Shown here one piece after another: positions 16,358-24,686 of a stretch of 27,814 bases of DNA. The translations under genes and the position numbers were made by a program. The stretch spans positions 1-27,814 of the forward strand of contig DATNFP010000196.1 in assembly GCA_035606335.1 (NCBI GenBank), given 5' to 3'. The notes beneath the pieces were generated by a model that was given only the letters and a program-made list of their open reading frames with translations, was not told the origin of the DNA and made no database searches. The DNA comes from DATNFP01 sp035606335. Lineage in GTDB: Bacteria; Bacteroidota; Bacteroidia; Chitinophagales; Chitinophagaceae. How positions within the stretch are numbered: position 1 is the first letter of the stretch; the number at the start of each line of letters is the position of its first letter.

Positions 16358-17110
16358 ATGACTTCGGTATACGGATTAACGGGTTATCCATTGTCTCATT
16401 CTTTTTCGCCGGCATATTTTAATGCAAAATTTGCCCGGGAGGGAATTGATGCACAGTACCATTTGTTTCCTATAGAACATGCAAATGAATTTCCCGCATT
16501 ACTAAAAAACCACCCCGAAATAAGAGGACTAAATGTTACCATTCCCTACAAAGAAGCCATTGCTCCATACCTTGATGAATTAGATAAAGTGGCAGAAGAA
16601 ATAGGAGCTGTAAATTGCATAGACATCAGAGACCAAAAAACTAAAGGATATAACACCGATGTGATAGGTTTTGAAAAAAGCCTGCTGCCCCTTTTGCAGC
16701 CTCATCATAAAAGAGCATTAATATTAGGAACAGGAGGAGCATCAAAAGCGGTGGGTTATGTACTCGGAAAACTGGGAATAGAATATGAAAAGGTAACGAG
16801 ACAAAAAAGCCAATCCTTCTTTACTTATGAAGATATTACACCTGGTATCATAGCAGACTATGCACTTATTTTTAATACTACTCCGCTGGGCATGTATCCT
16901 AAAAATAATTTTTGCCCATCGATACCCTATGAGGCAATTACCGAACGGCATCTTCTATACGACCTTATCTACAACCCTGAAGAAACAAAATTTTTGCAGC
17001 AGGGCAAACAGCACGGAGCAACTATAAAAAATGGCCTGGAAATGCTGGAGCTACAGGCCGAAGCTGCGTGGAAAATATGGAATAATAAATATCACTATCC
17101 CACAGTATAG
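16358..17110 (+). CDS. aroE: Shikimate dehydrogenase
   Basis: This reduces 3-dehydroshikimate to shikimate with NADPH in aromatic amino acid synthesis. I start at the ATG at 16358 (MTSVYGLTGYPLSHSFSPAY), which matches the usual AroE N-terminus; the GTG at 16337 is a less likely alternative. The 250 residues are typical of Bacteroidota. The shikimate-binding SHSFSP, the catalytic-lysine segment NVTIPYKE, the NADP-binding GTGGASKAV and NTTPLGMYP are all present. It ends convergently with the methyltransferase gene, overlapping it by 16 bp. Confidence 0.95.
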   Translation: MTSVYGLTGYPLSHSFSPAYFNAKFAREGIDAQYHLFPIEHANEFPALLKNHPEIRGLNVTIPYKEAIAPYLDELDKVAEEIGAVNCIDIRDQKTKGYNTDVIGFEKSLLPLLQPHHKRALILGTGGASKAVGYVLGKLGIEYEKVTRQKSQSFFTYEDITPGIIADYALIFNTTPLGMYPKNNFCPSIPYEAITERHLLYDLIYNPEETKFLQQGKQHGATIKNGLEMLELQAEAAWKIWNNKYHYPTV

Positions 17111-17883
17111 TACACACAGGTAGTAAGAAAATCCTTTACAATAGGTATAGCAGATATTATAGGAGACTGCTTGCGAGGCTTGATGCCAAACTTATAGCGG
17201 TATATAGGATTGATAAGATAATGTTGCTTATTCAATATTTTAAATCCGTTCCTACGTATAATTCTTTCAAAGCGCTCTATCGTAATACGTGTTTCCTGGA
17301 TCTCCATTAGTTCTCCTATTGTTCCTTCACTTTCATGTGCCAGTTTTAAGATGGCTTTATAAATGGGCTTAGGCAACACATGATAATACGGCAACTTGCT
17401 GGTGAGCTTATGTTTGCAAATCTGCTGGTGTCCTCCAAAAGGCATGTACCACGGCGGGAAACCAAAATAGATCTGCCCGTCTTTGCGTAGAAAATTTTTG
17501 AGGTATGGAATAAACTTTTCCTGTTCGGGGATATGCTCTATTGCGTCTTTTAGAATGATAACATCAAAGAAGCCGAGAAAGCGTGTAAGAAAATCATCAT
17601 CATATACATTCTGGCATAAAAATTCCATTTTGCCGGCAGCAACTTCTTCCTTCAGAAAATCATTAGCAAGATCAATGCGGATAGGATTAAGATCTACCCC
17701 CACACAATGACAACCTTTTTCTGCAAATGGCAGCAACACACCACCTTCACCACAACCTATTTCCAGTACATTAATACCTGGCCCGATTGGTTTTGTTTTT
17801 TCAATAAATGGGAGGACGTATTGTTTTGAGTTATCTACCTGTTGGTCAAACCTTAATTTGTCATCTTGGTGCTGCTTCAGCAA
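17095..17883 (-). CDS. Class I SAM-dependent methyltransferase, substrate unknown
   Basis: This encodes 262 residues. The SAM-binding Rossmann motifs are clear: VLEIGCGEGGVLLPFAEKG (motif I, residues about 39-57), VGVDLNP (acidic residue of motif II), and DVIILKDAIEHIPEQEKF (motif IV and post-motif). The C-terminal half holds FGFPPWYMPFGGHQQICKHK, as in many uncharacterised methyltransferases of the Methyltransf_11/23 type, which often act on small molecules or glycolipids. It lies 28 nt downstream of the DAHP synthase gene on the same strand and is probably co-transcribed. The target cannot be read from sequence. Confidence 0.88.
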   Translation of the reverse strand: MLKQHQDDKLRFDQQVDNSKQYVLPFIEKTKPIGPGINVLEIGCGEGGVLLPFAEKGCHCVGVDLNPIRIDLANDFLKEEVAAGKMEFLCQNVYDDDFLTRFLGFFDVIILKDAIEHIPEQEKFIPYLKNFLRKDGQIYFGFPPWYMPFGGHQQICKHKLTSKLPYYHVLPKPIYKAILKLAHESEGTIGELMEIQETRITIERFERIIRRNGFKILNKQHYLINPIYRYKFGIKPRKQSPIISAIPIVKDFLTTCVYYTVG

Positions 17884-17911
17884 TGTGATAAATTTTTTGA
17901 GAAGGTTAAAG

Positions 17912-18991
17912 TTACTTTTTTACTTCTTTCGAAGTATCCTGCAATATAGAAAGTTGTTTTTTAATACTCTCATGATGTATCAGTTCATAAAGACTAATGA
18001 TAAATTCTTTTGATAACATAAGATTATTAGCACGCTGTGAGCGCGTTTCTACTATTTCCTGCCAGCGGGCGGGCTGGTAAGCAGTCATATTACTTTCTTT
18101 TTTAACCAATCCCATGTGTTCGCTTAGTTCCATCCGTCTTGCCAGCAGGTCTATGATCTCTGCATCTATGCTATCCATTACCTGGCGCAGATATTCAAGC
18201 TCCATACTCTTGCTCATATCTGCCGTAAACTCTTCACGGATGATAAGCTTCCTCAATAAAGTTTCTAAAGCCTGTGGTGTTATCTGCTGTGCGGCATCAC
18301 TTAAAGCACTATCCGGATGTAGGTGGCTCTCTATCATCAATCCATCAAAGCCCATATCCATCGCCTTTTGCGCCACCTCCGCTACTTTGTCCCTCTTGCC
18401 TGTTATATGGCTTGGGTCGCAGATAATAGAAAGATCAGGCTTACGGCGTTTTAATTCTATAGGTATAGGCCAATTGGGCTGGTTGCGATAAAATGATGGC
18501 GAGCTATATCCCGAAAAACCACGATGAATAGCAGCTACATTCCTGATGCCCGCCTGTTGAAAACGCTCGATGGCTCCAAGCCAAAGATCTACATCAGGGT
18601 TAACAGGGTTTTTCACCATCACAGGAACATCTATTCCTTTCATCGCATCAGCAAGGCGCTGCACATGAAAAGGGTTCACTGTTGTCCTTGCTCCTATCCA
18701 TAGCACATCTATATTATGCTTCATCGCCAGGTCTATATGCTCGGGTTCTGCTACTTCTATTGTTACGGGCAATCCATAAACCTCTTTTACTTCCTGCAGC
18801 CATTCCAATGCAATAGCACCATTCCCCTCGAAAGAACCCGGGCGTGTGCGCGGCTTCCATACACCAGCCCGAAACAAATCAATAGACACTCCTTTCAAAG
18901 CAGCAGCCGTTTCCAATACCTGTTCACGACTCTCTGCGCTGCATGGTCCCGCGACAACAAAAGGCTTCACCTGCTTCTTAAAAAATTGCAT
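17912..18991 (-). CDS. Bifunctional DAHP synthase / chorismate mutase (type II AroQ domain)
   Basis: The N-terminal part (about residues 8-255) is a KDO8P-type 3-deoxy-7-phosphoheptulonate synthase, which condenses phosphoenolpyruvate with erythrose 4-phosphate. It shows VVAGPCSAES, FRAGVWKPRTRPGSFEG, VLWIGARTTVNPF, MVKNPVNPD, IHRGFSGYSS, DPSHITGKRD and GLMIESHLHPD. The C-terminal part (about 262-350) is an AroQ-type chorismate mutase helix bundle: LEYLRQVMDSIDAEIIDLLARR and KKESNMTAYQPARWQEIVETR. The 359 residues equal the usual fusion length. In this arrangement the mutase domain often allows prephenate feedback on the synthase. A TACCTTTG box ends only 4 nt before the ATG, suggesting a leaderless transcript. 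Confidence 0.96.
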   Translation of the reverse strand: MQFFKKQVKPFVVAGPCSAESREQVLETAAALKGVSIDLFRAGVWKPRTRPGSFEGNGAIALEWLQEVKEVYGLPVTIEVAEPEHIDLAMKHNIDVLWIGARTTVNPFHVQRLADAMKGIDVPVMVKNPVNPDVDLWLGAIERFQQAGIRNVAAIHRGFSGYSSPSFYRNQPNWPIPIELKRRKPDLSIICDPSHITGKRDKVAEVAQKAMDMGFDGLMIESHLHPDSALSDAAQQITPQALETLLRKLIIREEFTADMSKSMELEYLRQVMDSIDAEIIDLLARRMELSEHMGLVKKESNMTAYQPARWQEIVETRSQRANNLMLSKEFIISLYELIHHESIKKQLSILQDTSKEVKK

Positions 18992-18995
18992 AGCG

Positions 18996-19003
18996 CAAAG
19001 GTA
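18996..19003 (-). promoter_or_regulatory. -7 box abutting the DAHP synthase start codon
   Basis: The minus strand reads TACCTTTG, an exact TAnnTTTG match, with only CGCT between it and the ATG. Transcription would begin at or about the start codon. No TTG is seen at the normal -33 distance. Confidence 0.5.
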
Positions 19004-19070
19004 AACTCCAAACGGCTACCGAGGCTTAATTAATTTTCATTATATGTTCTACTGTTCCGCTCTCCTAAGG

Positions 19071-19078
19071 TATATTTG
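19071..19078 (+). promoter_or_regulatory. -7 box abutting the truB start codon
   Basis: TATATTTG lies 5 nt before the truB ATG at 19084, mirroring the arrangement in front of the divergent DAHP synthase gene. Confidence 0.5.
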
Positions 19079-19083
19079 CGCCC

Positions 19084-19773
19084 ATGGATCATTTGCCTTT
19101 ACCAGCGGAATTAAAAGAAGGTGGAGTATTATTAGTGGACAAGCCGTATGAATGGACTTCTTTTGATGCGGTAAATAAATTGAAACGGTTATTGCACGCG
19201 AAGATCGGGCATTGCGGTACGCTGGACCCGTTGGCAACAGGTTTACTAATATGTTGCACAGGCAAATTCACAAAAAAGATATCTGAATACCAGCAGCTAC
19301 CAAAAGAATATACCGGCATATTTCATCTGGGGGCAACTACCCCAACTTATGACAAGGAAAGTGAGCCTGAAAGCCTTAAACCTTTCGAACATCTTACCAA
19401 TGAGCAAATAATTGATACCACCAATCAATTTACAGGCGAGATATTACAAGTGCCCCCCATCCACTCTGCAATAAAAAAAGATGGTGAACGTGCTTACGAC
19501 CTCGCTCGCCAAGGCAAGGAAGTTGTCCTTGATGCGCGCAAGGTTACCATATTTGAATTTGAAATAACAGAGATCAAATTACCCGAAGTGCATTTCAGGG
19601 TAGTATGCAGTACGGGCACATATATAAGGTCACTCGCTCACGATTTCGGACAGGCCTTAGGATGTGGCGCATACCTGCAGGAATTAAGAAGAACAAAGAT
19701 CGGCAGCTTCGATGTAGCAAATGCACTAACTCCCGAACAATGGAAAATATATTGGAAAACAGGTATTCATTAA
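19084..19773 (+). CDS. truB: tRNA pseudouridine(55) synthase
   Basis: TruB makes the pseudouridine at position 55 in the T-loop of tRNAs. The 229 residues begin MDHLPLPAELKEGGVLLVDK followed by PYEWTSFDAV, the normal start. The catalytic aspartate is D48 in GHCGTLDPLATGLL. KEYTGIFHLGATTPTYD, QVPPIHSAIKKDGERAYDLARQG and CSTGTYIRSLAHDFGQALG complete the family signatures. It is short because it lacks the C-terminal extension found in many bacterial TruB proteins, as is common in Bacteroidota. The start is well fixed by homology. Confidence 0.97.
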   Translation: MDHLPLPAELKEGGVLLVDKPYEWTSFDAVNKLKRLLHAKIGHCGTLDPLATGLLICCTGKFTKKISEYQQLPKEYTGIFHLGATTPTYDKESEPESLKPFEHLTNEQIIDTTNQFTGEILQVPPIHSAIKKDGERAYDLARQGKEVVLDARKVTIFEFEITEIKLPEVHFRVVCSTGTYIRSLAHDFGQALGCGAYLQELRRTKIGSFDVANALTPEQWKIYWKTGIH

Positions 19774-19801
19774 TACTTACAGGCATTCACCTCATATAAG
19801 A

Positions 19802-20374
19802 TCAATCTTTGCATTTGTACCATCTCTTCTTTTTTATCCAGCACACAGAATCTGGTTTATTAGTGTAATGCATAAGGTGATAATATGTAGGAGTATTATA
19901 GACATAAACGCCTTTTTTCCATGTTGAGTTGTCCTTGCAAAAACGGCAAATACTTTTTATTGCTTGCAGAGTTGAATCATTTTTGATTACATACCAATGT
20001 TCTATAACGTTATATACGGGAGCGTCTTTTTCTGCAATATACTGGGCTTTCAAAGTATCTCCTGTAATTATATACCTTCCCCAGCCCAACATGTTATTAT
20101 CCATCAAAACCTTATGAGATGTTGTTTCAAAATATTGATGAATTTCTTTATGAGTTTGTACCCCAAGCCACAAATTTGCAAAGGTTCCATCCTTATAAAT
20201 TAGAAAGACAGCAATGTAATCTCTCGTATTTAAAAAGTAATATCCATCAGTCCTTAACTCAGTAAAAAAATTATTGGGGTCGTGAGCACAATAAGTAAAA
20301 TTTCTATGTACAATAATATTGGAGCAACTTGATAGCGACAACATAATTATTGCTACAATAAATATCTTTCGCAT
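19802..20374 (-). CDS. Hypothetical lipoprotein
   Basis: The 190 residues begin MRKIFIVAIIMLSLSSCSN, a lipoprotein signal with the lipobox Cys at residue 17, so it should be anchored in the inner or outer membrane facing the periplasm or surface. The mature part is rich in Tyr and Trp and contains DGYYFLNTRDYIAVFLIYKDGTF, which looks beta-rich, plus five further cysteines. I do not recognise a family. It is transcribed alone, convergent with truB and divergent from the TonB-dependent receptor gene. Confidence 0.75.
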   Translation of the reverse strand: MRKIFIVAIIMLSLSSCSNIIVHRNFTYCAHDPNNFFTELRTDGYYFLNTRDYIAVFLIYKDGTFANLWLGVQTHKEIHQYFETTSHKVLMDNNMLGWGRYIITGDTLKAQYIAEKDAPVYNVIEHWYVIKNDSTLQAIKSICRFCKDNSTWKKGVYVYNTPTYYHLMHYTNKPDSVCWIKKKRWYKCKD

Positions 20375-20554
20375 GTTCGATTGTGTTTATAGTGTTTTAA
20401 GAATATGCAGTTATCAGGTAAAATTTATTTTCGTTACCACATGTTCGCAGAAGCTCTTGTTATATCCCAAATATACAAAAAACTGTAACTCCTAAATTTG
20501 GTTTAAACACAGAAATAAAATTTTGCGCCAGATAATTATTATTTTTTTACAATC

Positions 20555-20585
20555 AATAGGGGTAATTATTTTATCTGTTGTCATA
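20555..20585 (+). promoter_or_regulatory. Candidate ECF-sigma promoter of the TonB-dependent receptor gene
   Basis: AATAGGGGTAA (20555-20565) and GTTGTCATA (20577-20585) are separated by 11 nt, and the second block lies 34 nt before the ATG. The same two blocks with the same spacing lie before the sigma factor gene (23032-23062). There is no TAnnTTTG box here. Confidence 0.7.
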
Positions 20586-20619
20586 TCAAGGTTAAAACCA
20601 AAATCAGTAAAAACTTTTT

Positions 20620-23025
20620 ATGGCACAGAATAATCTAAAGCAGCTAAATAAATGCGCGCTTACCTTAAAATGCAGTTTCGTTTTATTATTGATGATCCTG
20701 TCGTCCTTCGCTTCTGCACAGACATTGACACAGACAGTATATGGTACCATAACAGACGCTGAATCAAAAAAGCCACTTGTTGGCATTACAGTATTGCTTG
20801 TATCCAATACTCAGATCAATGGTGTTACAGACACTAATGGCAGGTATAAGATCATAGGTGTTCCTGTGGGCCGCCAGTCATTTCAATATACCATGATGGG
20901 ATATGAAACGCGCACCATAAGTGAGGTTCTTGTTACATCGGGCAAGGAAGCAGAGCTAAATATTTCCATGAGCGAAAGCGCTCACCAGCTTGGCGAGGCA
21001 AGTGTGAGCGCAAGAAGAAATAAGGCAAGGCCACTTAACGATTTTGCAACAGTGAGTGCGCGTTCTTTTTCCGCTGAAGACACGCGTAGATACCCGGCGT
21101 CGGTAGCAGACCCTGCTCGTATGGCTTTAAATTTCGCAGGCGTTTCCAGCAATGGTGATATAAATAACGACATTGTTGTGCGGGGCAATTCACCCGATGG
21201 TGTTTTATGGCGGCTTGAAGGTATTGAAATACCTAACCCCAATCACTTCAGCAATCTTGGAAATTCCGGTGGCGCCATAAGCATGCTCAATGCAAACACT
21301 TTAGGCACTTCTGATTTTTACACAGGCGCTTTCCCTCCCGAAATGGGCGACGCTCTTGCCGGAGTATTTGATTTAAACTTCCGTAATGGCAACATTAATG
21401 AGAACGAGCAATCCATACAGGTTGGAACATTAGGTGTAGAAGGCGCAGCAGAAGGGCCTTTTAAAAAAGGTGGCCAAGCTTCTTATATAATCGACTATCG
21501 TTATTCCACGCTTGCGCTGCTCCACAATGTATTGGGCATCAGCAATATTCCTACTTACCAGGATGTTTCATTAAAGCTGAATTTCCCAACTAAAAAGGCA
21601 GGTACGTTTTCTGTTTTTGGATTGGGAGGTTTGGATGCGTCCACCCAGGACCCTGCAAAAGACAGTACAAAATGGACTGATGACAATCCTAATATAAAAA
21701 GCGATTACAAGGGTAACCTTGGTGTGCTGGGTGTTTCTCACCAATATTTTGTATCTCCCAATGCCTATATTAAAACAGTTGTTTCAGGCTCTTATATATC
21801 CACTAAAGGATATACAGATACACTCAACCCCGGCGATGGTTACAACAATGTGCCTATTGAGCATACCAATGTAAAAAACACTGCTTTGCGTGCGTCCATA
21901 TTGTTCAATGATAAAATTAATAGTCGCAATACCATTCGTACAGGCATTGTGGCGCAACAGCTCGGGTATGATCTGCTGGAAAGCGATTATATTTTTGATA
22001 CCCGGAAATGGGATTCCATACTGAATGGCTCAGGCAATACCGAAATGTACGATGGTTATGTTCAATGGAAATATCGCATGTCCGATAGGCTTACATTAGT
22101 GAGCGGTGTACATGGCTCTTATTATGCCTTGAACAAGAAATACAGCATCGAGCCACGCGCTGCCATCAGTTATCAAATGGGGAGTAACACACTTACTTTT
22201 GCAACCGGGCTGTACAGCAAGCCAGCCGATATATCCACCTATCTTTTCCAAAACGAACAGCAGCGTCTTGCTAATATATATCCAAACAAAGACCTCGACC
22301 TGCTTCGGGCATATCATGCAGTATTAGGATACGATTGCGCACTGCCGTTTAAGACCAGGATGAAGATCGAAACATACTATCAGAGGCTATATAACATACC
22401 TGTAGAAAAAGACGACGCAAGCGGATTTTCATTGCTGAATATCCAGGACGTATTTGACCTTGTAGGAACCAACGGGCTTGCCAGCAAAGGAACAGGTAAT
22501 AATTACGGTATCGATTTAACTTTAGACAGACCATTCGCAAATAACTATTATGCATTGCTTACAAGCTCCTTGTTTAAATCCAACTATACCGCTTATAATG
22601 GACAAACATATGAAGGCCGTTTCGACAGAAGGTTCCAACTAAATGTCATCGCAGGAAAAGAATACAATATTTCCAGGGATGGGCGCAAAATATTAGGAGT
22701 AAGTGGCAAGGTATTATATAGTGGTGGCGAAAGAGAATCCCCGATCGATTTGCAGGCATCTATCACTAATGGAATAGAGGAATTGGTACCCAATCAATAC
22801 TATACGCACACAACTCCGTCCTATTTCAGGGTAGATGGTAGTCTTTATTATAAGATCAGCAATAAAAAGGTCACTCATAACTTTGATATAGATATCCAGA
22901 ATATTACCAACAGGAAAAACTATTATTTCACAGCATTTGATGGCAGCGATAACAAAATAAAGGTTATAAAACAGACAGGTATAATACCTATAATCAGCTA
23001 CCGTATTGAATTTCATAATTTATAA
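20620..23025 (+). CDS. TonB-dependent outer-membrane receptor with carboxypeptidase-like N-terminal domain
   Basis: This outer-membrane transporter takes up an unknown ligand using TonB energy. The 801 residues start with a signal peptide ending SSFASAQ (about residues 1-34). A carboxypeptidase D regulatory-like beta-sandwich follows (YGTITDAESKKPLVGITVLL, residues about 40-120), then a plug domain (RYPASVADPARMALNFAGVS, DIVVRGNSPDGVLWRLEGIE, about 150-265), then a beta-barrel to the end (SYRIEFHNL). It lacks an STN domain and has no SusD-like partner downstream, so it is unlike a glycan-uptake pair. It carries a candidate ECF-type promoter shared with the sigma factor gene that follows. Confidence 0.93.
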   Translation: MAQNNLKQLNKCALTLKCSFVLLLMILSSFASAQTLTQTVYGTITDAESKKPLVGITVLLVSNTQINGVTDTNGRYKIIGVPVGRQSFQYTMMGYETRTISEVLVTSGKEAELNISMSESAHQLGEASVSARRNKARPLNDFATVSARSFSAEDTRRYPASVADPARMALNFAGVSSNGDINNDIVVRGNSPDGVLWRLEGIEIPNPNHFSNLGNSGGAISMLNANTLGTSDFYTGAFPPEMGDALAGVFDLNFRNGNINENEQSIQVGTLGVEGAAEGPFKKGGQASYIIDYRYSTLALLHNVLGISNIPTYQDVSLKLNFPTKKAGTFSVFGLGGLDASTQDPAKDSTKWTDDNPNIKSDYKGNLGVLGVSHQYFVSPNAYIKTVVSGSYISTKGYTDTLNPGDGYNNVPIEHTNVKNTALRASILFNDKINSRNTIRTGIVAQQLGYDLLESDYIFDTRKWDSILNGSGNTEMYDGYVQWKYRMSDRLTLVSGVHGSYYALNKKYSIEPRAAISYQMGSNTLTFATGLYSKPADISTYLFQNEQQRLANIYPNKDLDLLRAYHAVLGYDCALPFKTRMKIETYYQRLYNIPVEKDDASGFSLLNIQDVFDLVGTNGLASKGTGNNYGIDLTLDRPFANNYYALLTSSLFKSNYTAYNGQTYEGRFDRRFQLNVIAGKEYNISRDGRKILGVSGKVLYSGGERESPIDLQASITNGIEELVPNQYYTHTTPSYFRVDGSLYYKISNKKVTHNFDIDIQNITNRKNYYFTAFDGSDNKIKVIKQTGIIPIISYRIEFHNL

Positions 23026-23031
23026 AACAAG

Positions 23032-23062
23032 AATAGGGGTAAATGCTTTTTCGGTTGTCTTA
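23032..23062 (+). promoter_or_regulatory. Candidate ECF-sigma promoter of the sigma factor operon
   Basis: AATAGGGGTAA (23032-23042), 11 nt, then GTTGTCTTA (23054-23062) match the region before the TonB receptor gene at 25 of 31 positions. This suggests the sigma factor activates its own operon and the receptor gene. Confidence 0.7.
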
Positions 23063-23090
23063 ATAAAAAGTAATCGTTGGAAGAAGCAGT

Positions 23091-23098
23091 TATATTTG
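23091..23098 (+). promoter_or_regulatory. Vegetative -7 box before the sigma factor gene
   Basis: TATATTTG is an exact -7 consensus, 23 nt before the ATG at 23122. It could give basal expression alongside the ECF-type promoter. It lies inside the longer open frame from the TTG at 23077, which argues for the ATG start. Confidence 0.4.
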
Positions 23099-23121
23099 AG
23101 TCAGGATACCAAAATAAACAA

Positions 23122-23688
23122 ATGGGTACTGTTCCGGAAAATGTTCATTCATTGAGTATAGAGCACTTTATGCCATTCGAATATGTGTTCAAAAAGCACT
23201 TTAAGGATCTGCATGCCTATGCCTCTGCAATACTGAAAGACACATCGGAAGCTGAAGAGATCGTGCAAAATGTTTTTTGCAGGCTTTGGGAGAAACGGGA
23301 CCGTTTGCAGATAAAACAATCACTCACATCCTATCTCTACAGGTCAGTATATCATGAAAGCCTCAATCATCTGAAACGCGCAAAAATAAAATTGGCTTAT
23401 CAATTCTATGCGAAGAATAGTATGGAAGATAGTAATAATGCAGATGAAAAAATATCGCTTCGTGAACTGGAGCAGAGGCTGGAAAAAGCACTAAATGAGC
23501 TCCCTGAAAAGTGCCGCACGGTTTTTCAGATGAGTCGTTTCGAAGAATTAAAGTACCAGGAAATAGCAGAAAGGCTCCAGATATCTGTAAAAACAGTAGA
23601 GAACCACATGGGCAAGGCTCTAAAGTTATTAAGGCATAAGCTGGTTGATTTTTTGCCGGCTATAATATTAGTATTGCTCAACTTGTAA
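23122..23688 (+). CDS. ECF sigma factor (Bacteroidota sigma-70 expansion family)
   Basis: I start at ATG 23122 (MGTVPENVHSL), although a TTG at 23077 keeps the frame open. The 188 residues show region 2 (YASAILKDTSEAEEIVQNVF, CRLWEKRDRL, SYLYRSVYHESLNHLKRAK) and region 4 (LNELPEKCRTVFQMSRFEEL, KYQEIAERLQISVKTVENHM), separated by an acidic linker. The C-terminus is a hydrophobic tail (FLPAIILVLLNL), as I recall in many Bacteroidota ECF factors. Immediately upstream of a fecR gene, it is expected to be held inactive by, or activated through, the FecR protein. Its likely targets are its own operon and the TonB receptor gene. Confidence 0.94.
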   Translation: MGTVPENVHSLSIEHFMPFEYVFKKHFKDLHAYASAILKDTSEAEEIVQNVFCRLWEKRDRLQIKQSLTSYLYRSVYHESLNHLKRAKIKLAYQFYAKNSMEDSNNADEKISLRELEQRLEKALNELPEKCRTVFQMSRFEELKYQEIAERLQISVKTVENHMGKALKLLRHKLVDFLPAIILVLLNL

Positions 23689-23698
23689 AATTGAAGAT

Positions 23699-24673
23699 GT
23701 GAAAAGAGATATAAAACATATTACTGACGATATACTGGTAAAGTACCTGTTGGGCGAAGCCACAGCAGAGGAGCAACAATATATTGAAAAATGGATAAGT
23801 GAGAATGTTGACCATCAACGTTACTTTCAGCATTTCAAATTGATATGGGATGAAAGTAAAAAACTCGCCATCACCAGCACCGTAAACGAAAATGAGGCAT
23901 GGGAAAGATTTAAGCAGCGTACACAGCAAAACCTTAACACGTCAACTTACACAATAAGGCCTGCATTCCAATGGGCTCGCGCTGCCGCAATACTTCTTTT
24001 GGTCGCAGGTGCTGGATGGCTTTTCTATTATTTGAAAACCGGAAGGACTACACGCGTATATGTGCAATCCAAAGAAAGTGTTTTGACAGATACATTGCCC
24101 GACGGCACAGTAGTAACACTCAACAAAAGATCTTCCATTTCTTATCCCACGGAATTTACAGGCAATATCCGTCCCGTAACATTGCATGGAGAAGCCTTTT
24201 TTAATGTAGCCCACAATAAGAGCAAACCATTTATTATACATGCCAACGACGCAGTAATACAGGTAGTAGGCACCTCTTTTAATGTGAACAGTAATCCTGA
24301 TAAAACAGAAGTGATTGTAGAAACGGGAATTGTATTGGTAAGTAAAGAGCATAATTCTATAAGGATAACGCCACATGAAAAGGCAATAGTATTAAAGGGC
24401 CAGCCTGTCCCTGTAAAGCAGGTAAATCTTGATGAGCTATATAATTATTACAGGACAAAAGAGTTTGTCTGCAAAGCCACCCCATTATGGAAGCTTGTTG
24501 CTGTGCTTAATGAGGCTTATGACGCACACATTGTTATCGCCAACAACGATATAAAAAACCTTCCATTAACGACAACGTTCCGTGACGATTCACTGGATAA
24601 TATTTTGGTGGTAATAGGTGAAACATTCAATATAAACATCGAAAAGACCGACAAGGAAATTATTTTAAAATAA
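23699..24673 (+). CDS. FecR-family transmembrane anti-sigma/sigma regulator
   Basis: This inner-membrane protein passes a periplasmic signal to the ECF sigma factor. It starts with GTG, 10 nt after the sigma gene stop. The 324 residues show a cytosolic sigma-binding N-terminus (ITDDILVKYLLGEATAEEQQ, residues about 8-60), one transmembrane helix (AAAILLLVAGAGWLFYYL, about 93-110), a FecR domain (DTLPDGTVVTLNKRSSISYP, LHGEAFFNVAH, VVGTSFNVN, about 130-215) and a C-terminal STN-contacting domain of the DUF4974 type (about 255-324). The downstream gene carries the STN partner, with a 13-nt gap. Confidence 0.95.
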   Translation: MKRDIKHITDDILVKYLLGEATAEEQQYIEKWISENVDHQRYFQHFKLIWDESKKLAITSTVNENEAWERFKQRTQQNLNTSTYTIRPAFQWARAAAILLLVAGAGWLFYYLKTGRTTRVYVQSKESVLTDTLPDGTVVTLNKRSSISYPTEFTGNIRPVTLHGEAFFNVAHNKSKPFIIHANDAVIQVVGTSFNVNSNPDKTEVIVETGIVLVSKEHNSIRITPHEKAIVLKGQPVPVKQVNLDELYNYYRTKEFVCKATPLWKLVAVLNEAYDAHIVIANNDIKNLPLTTTFRDDSLDNILVVIGETFNINIEKTDKEIILK

Positions 24674-24686
24674 TACTTCTTCTGCA

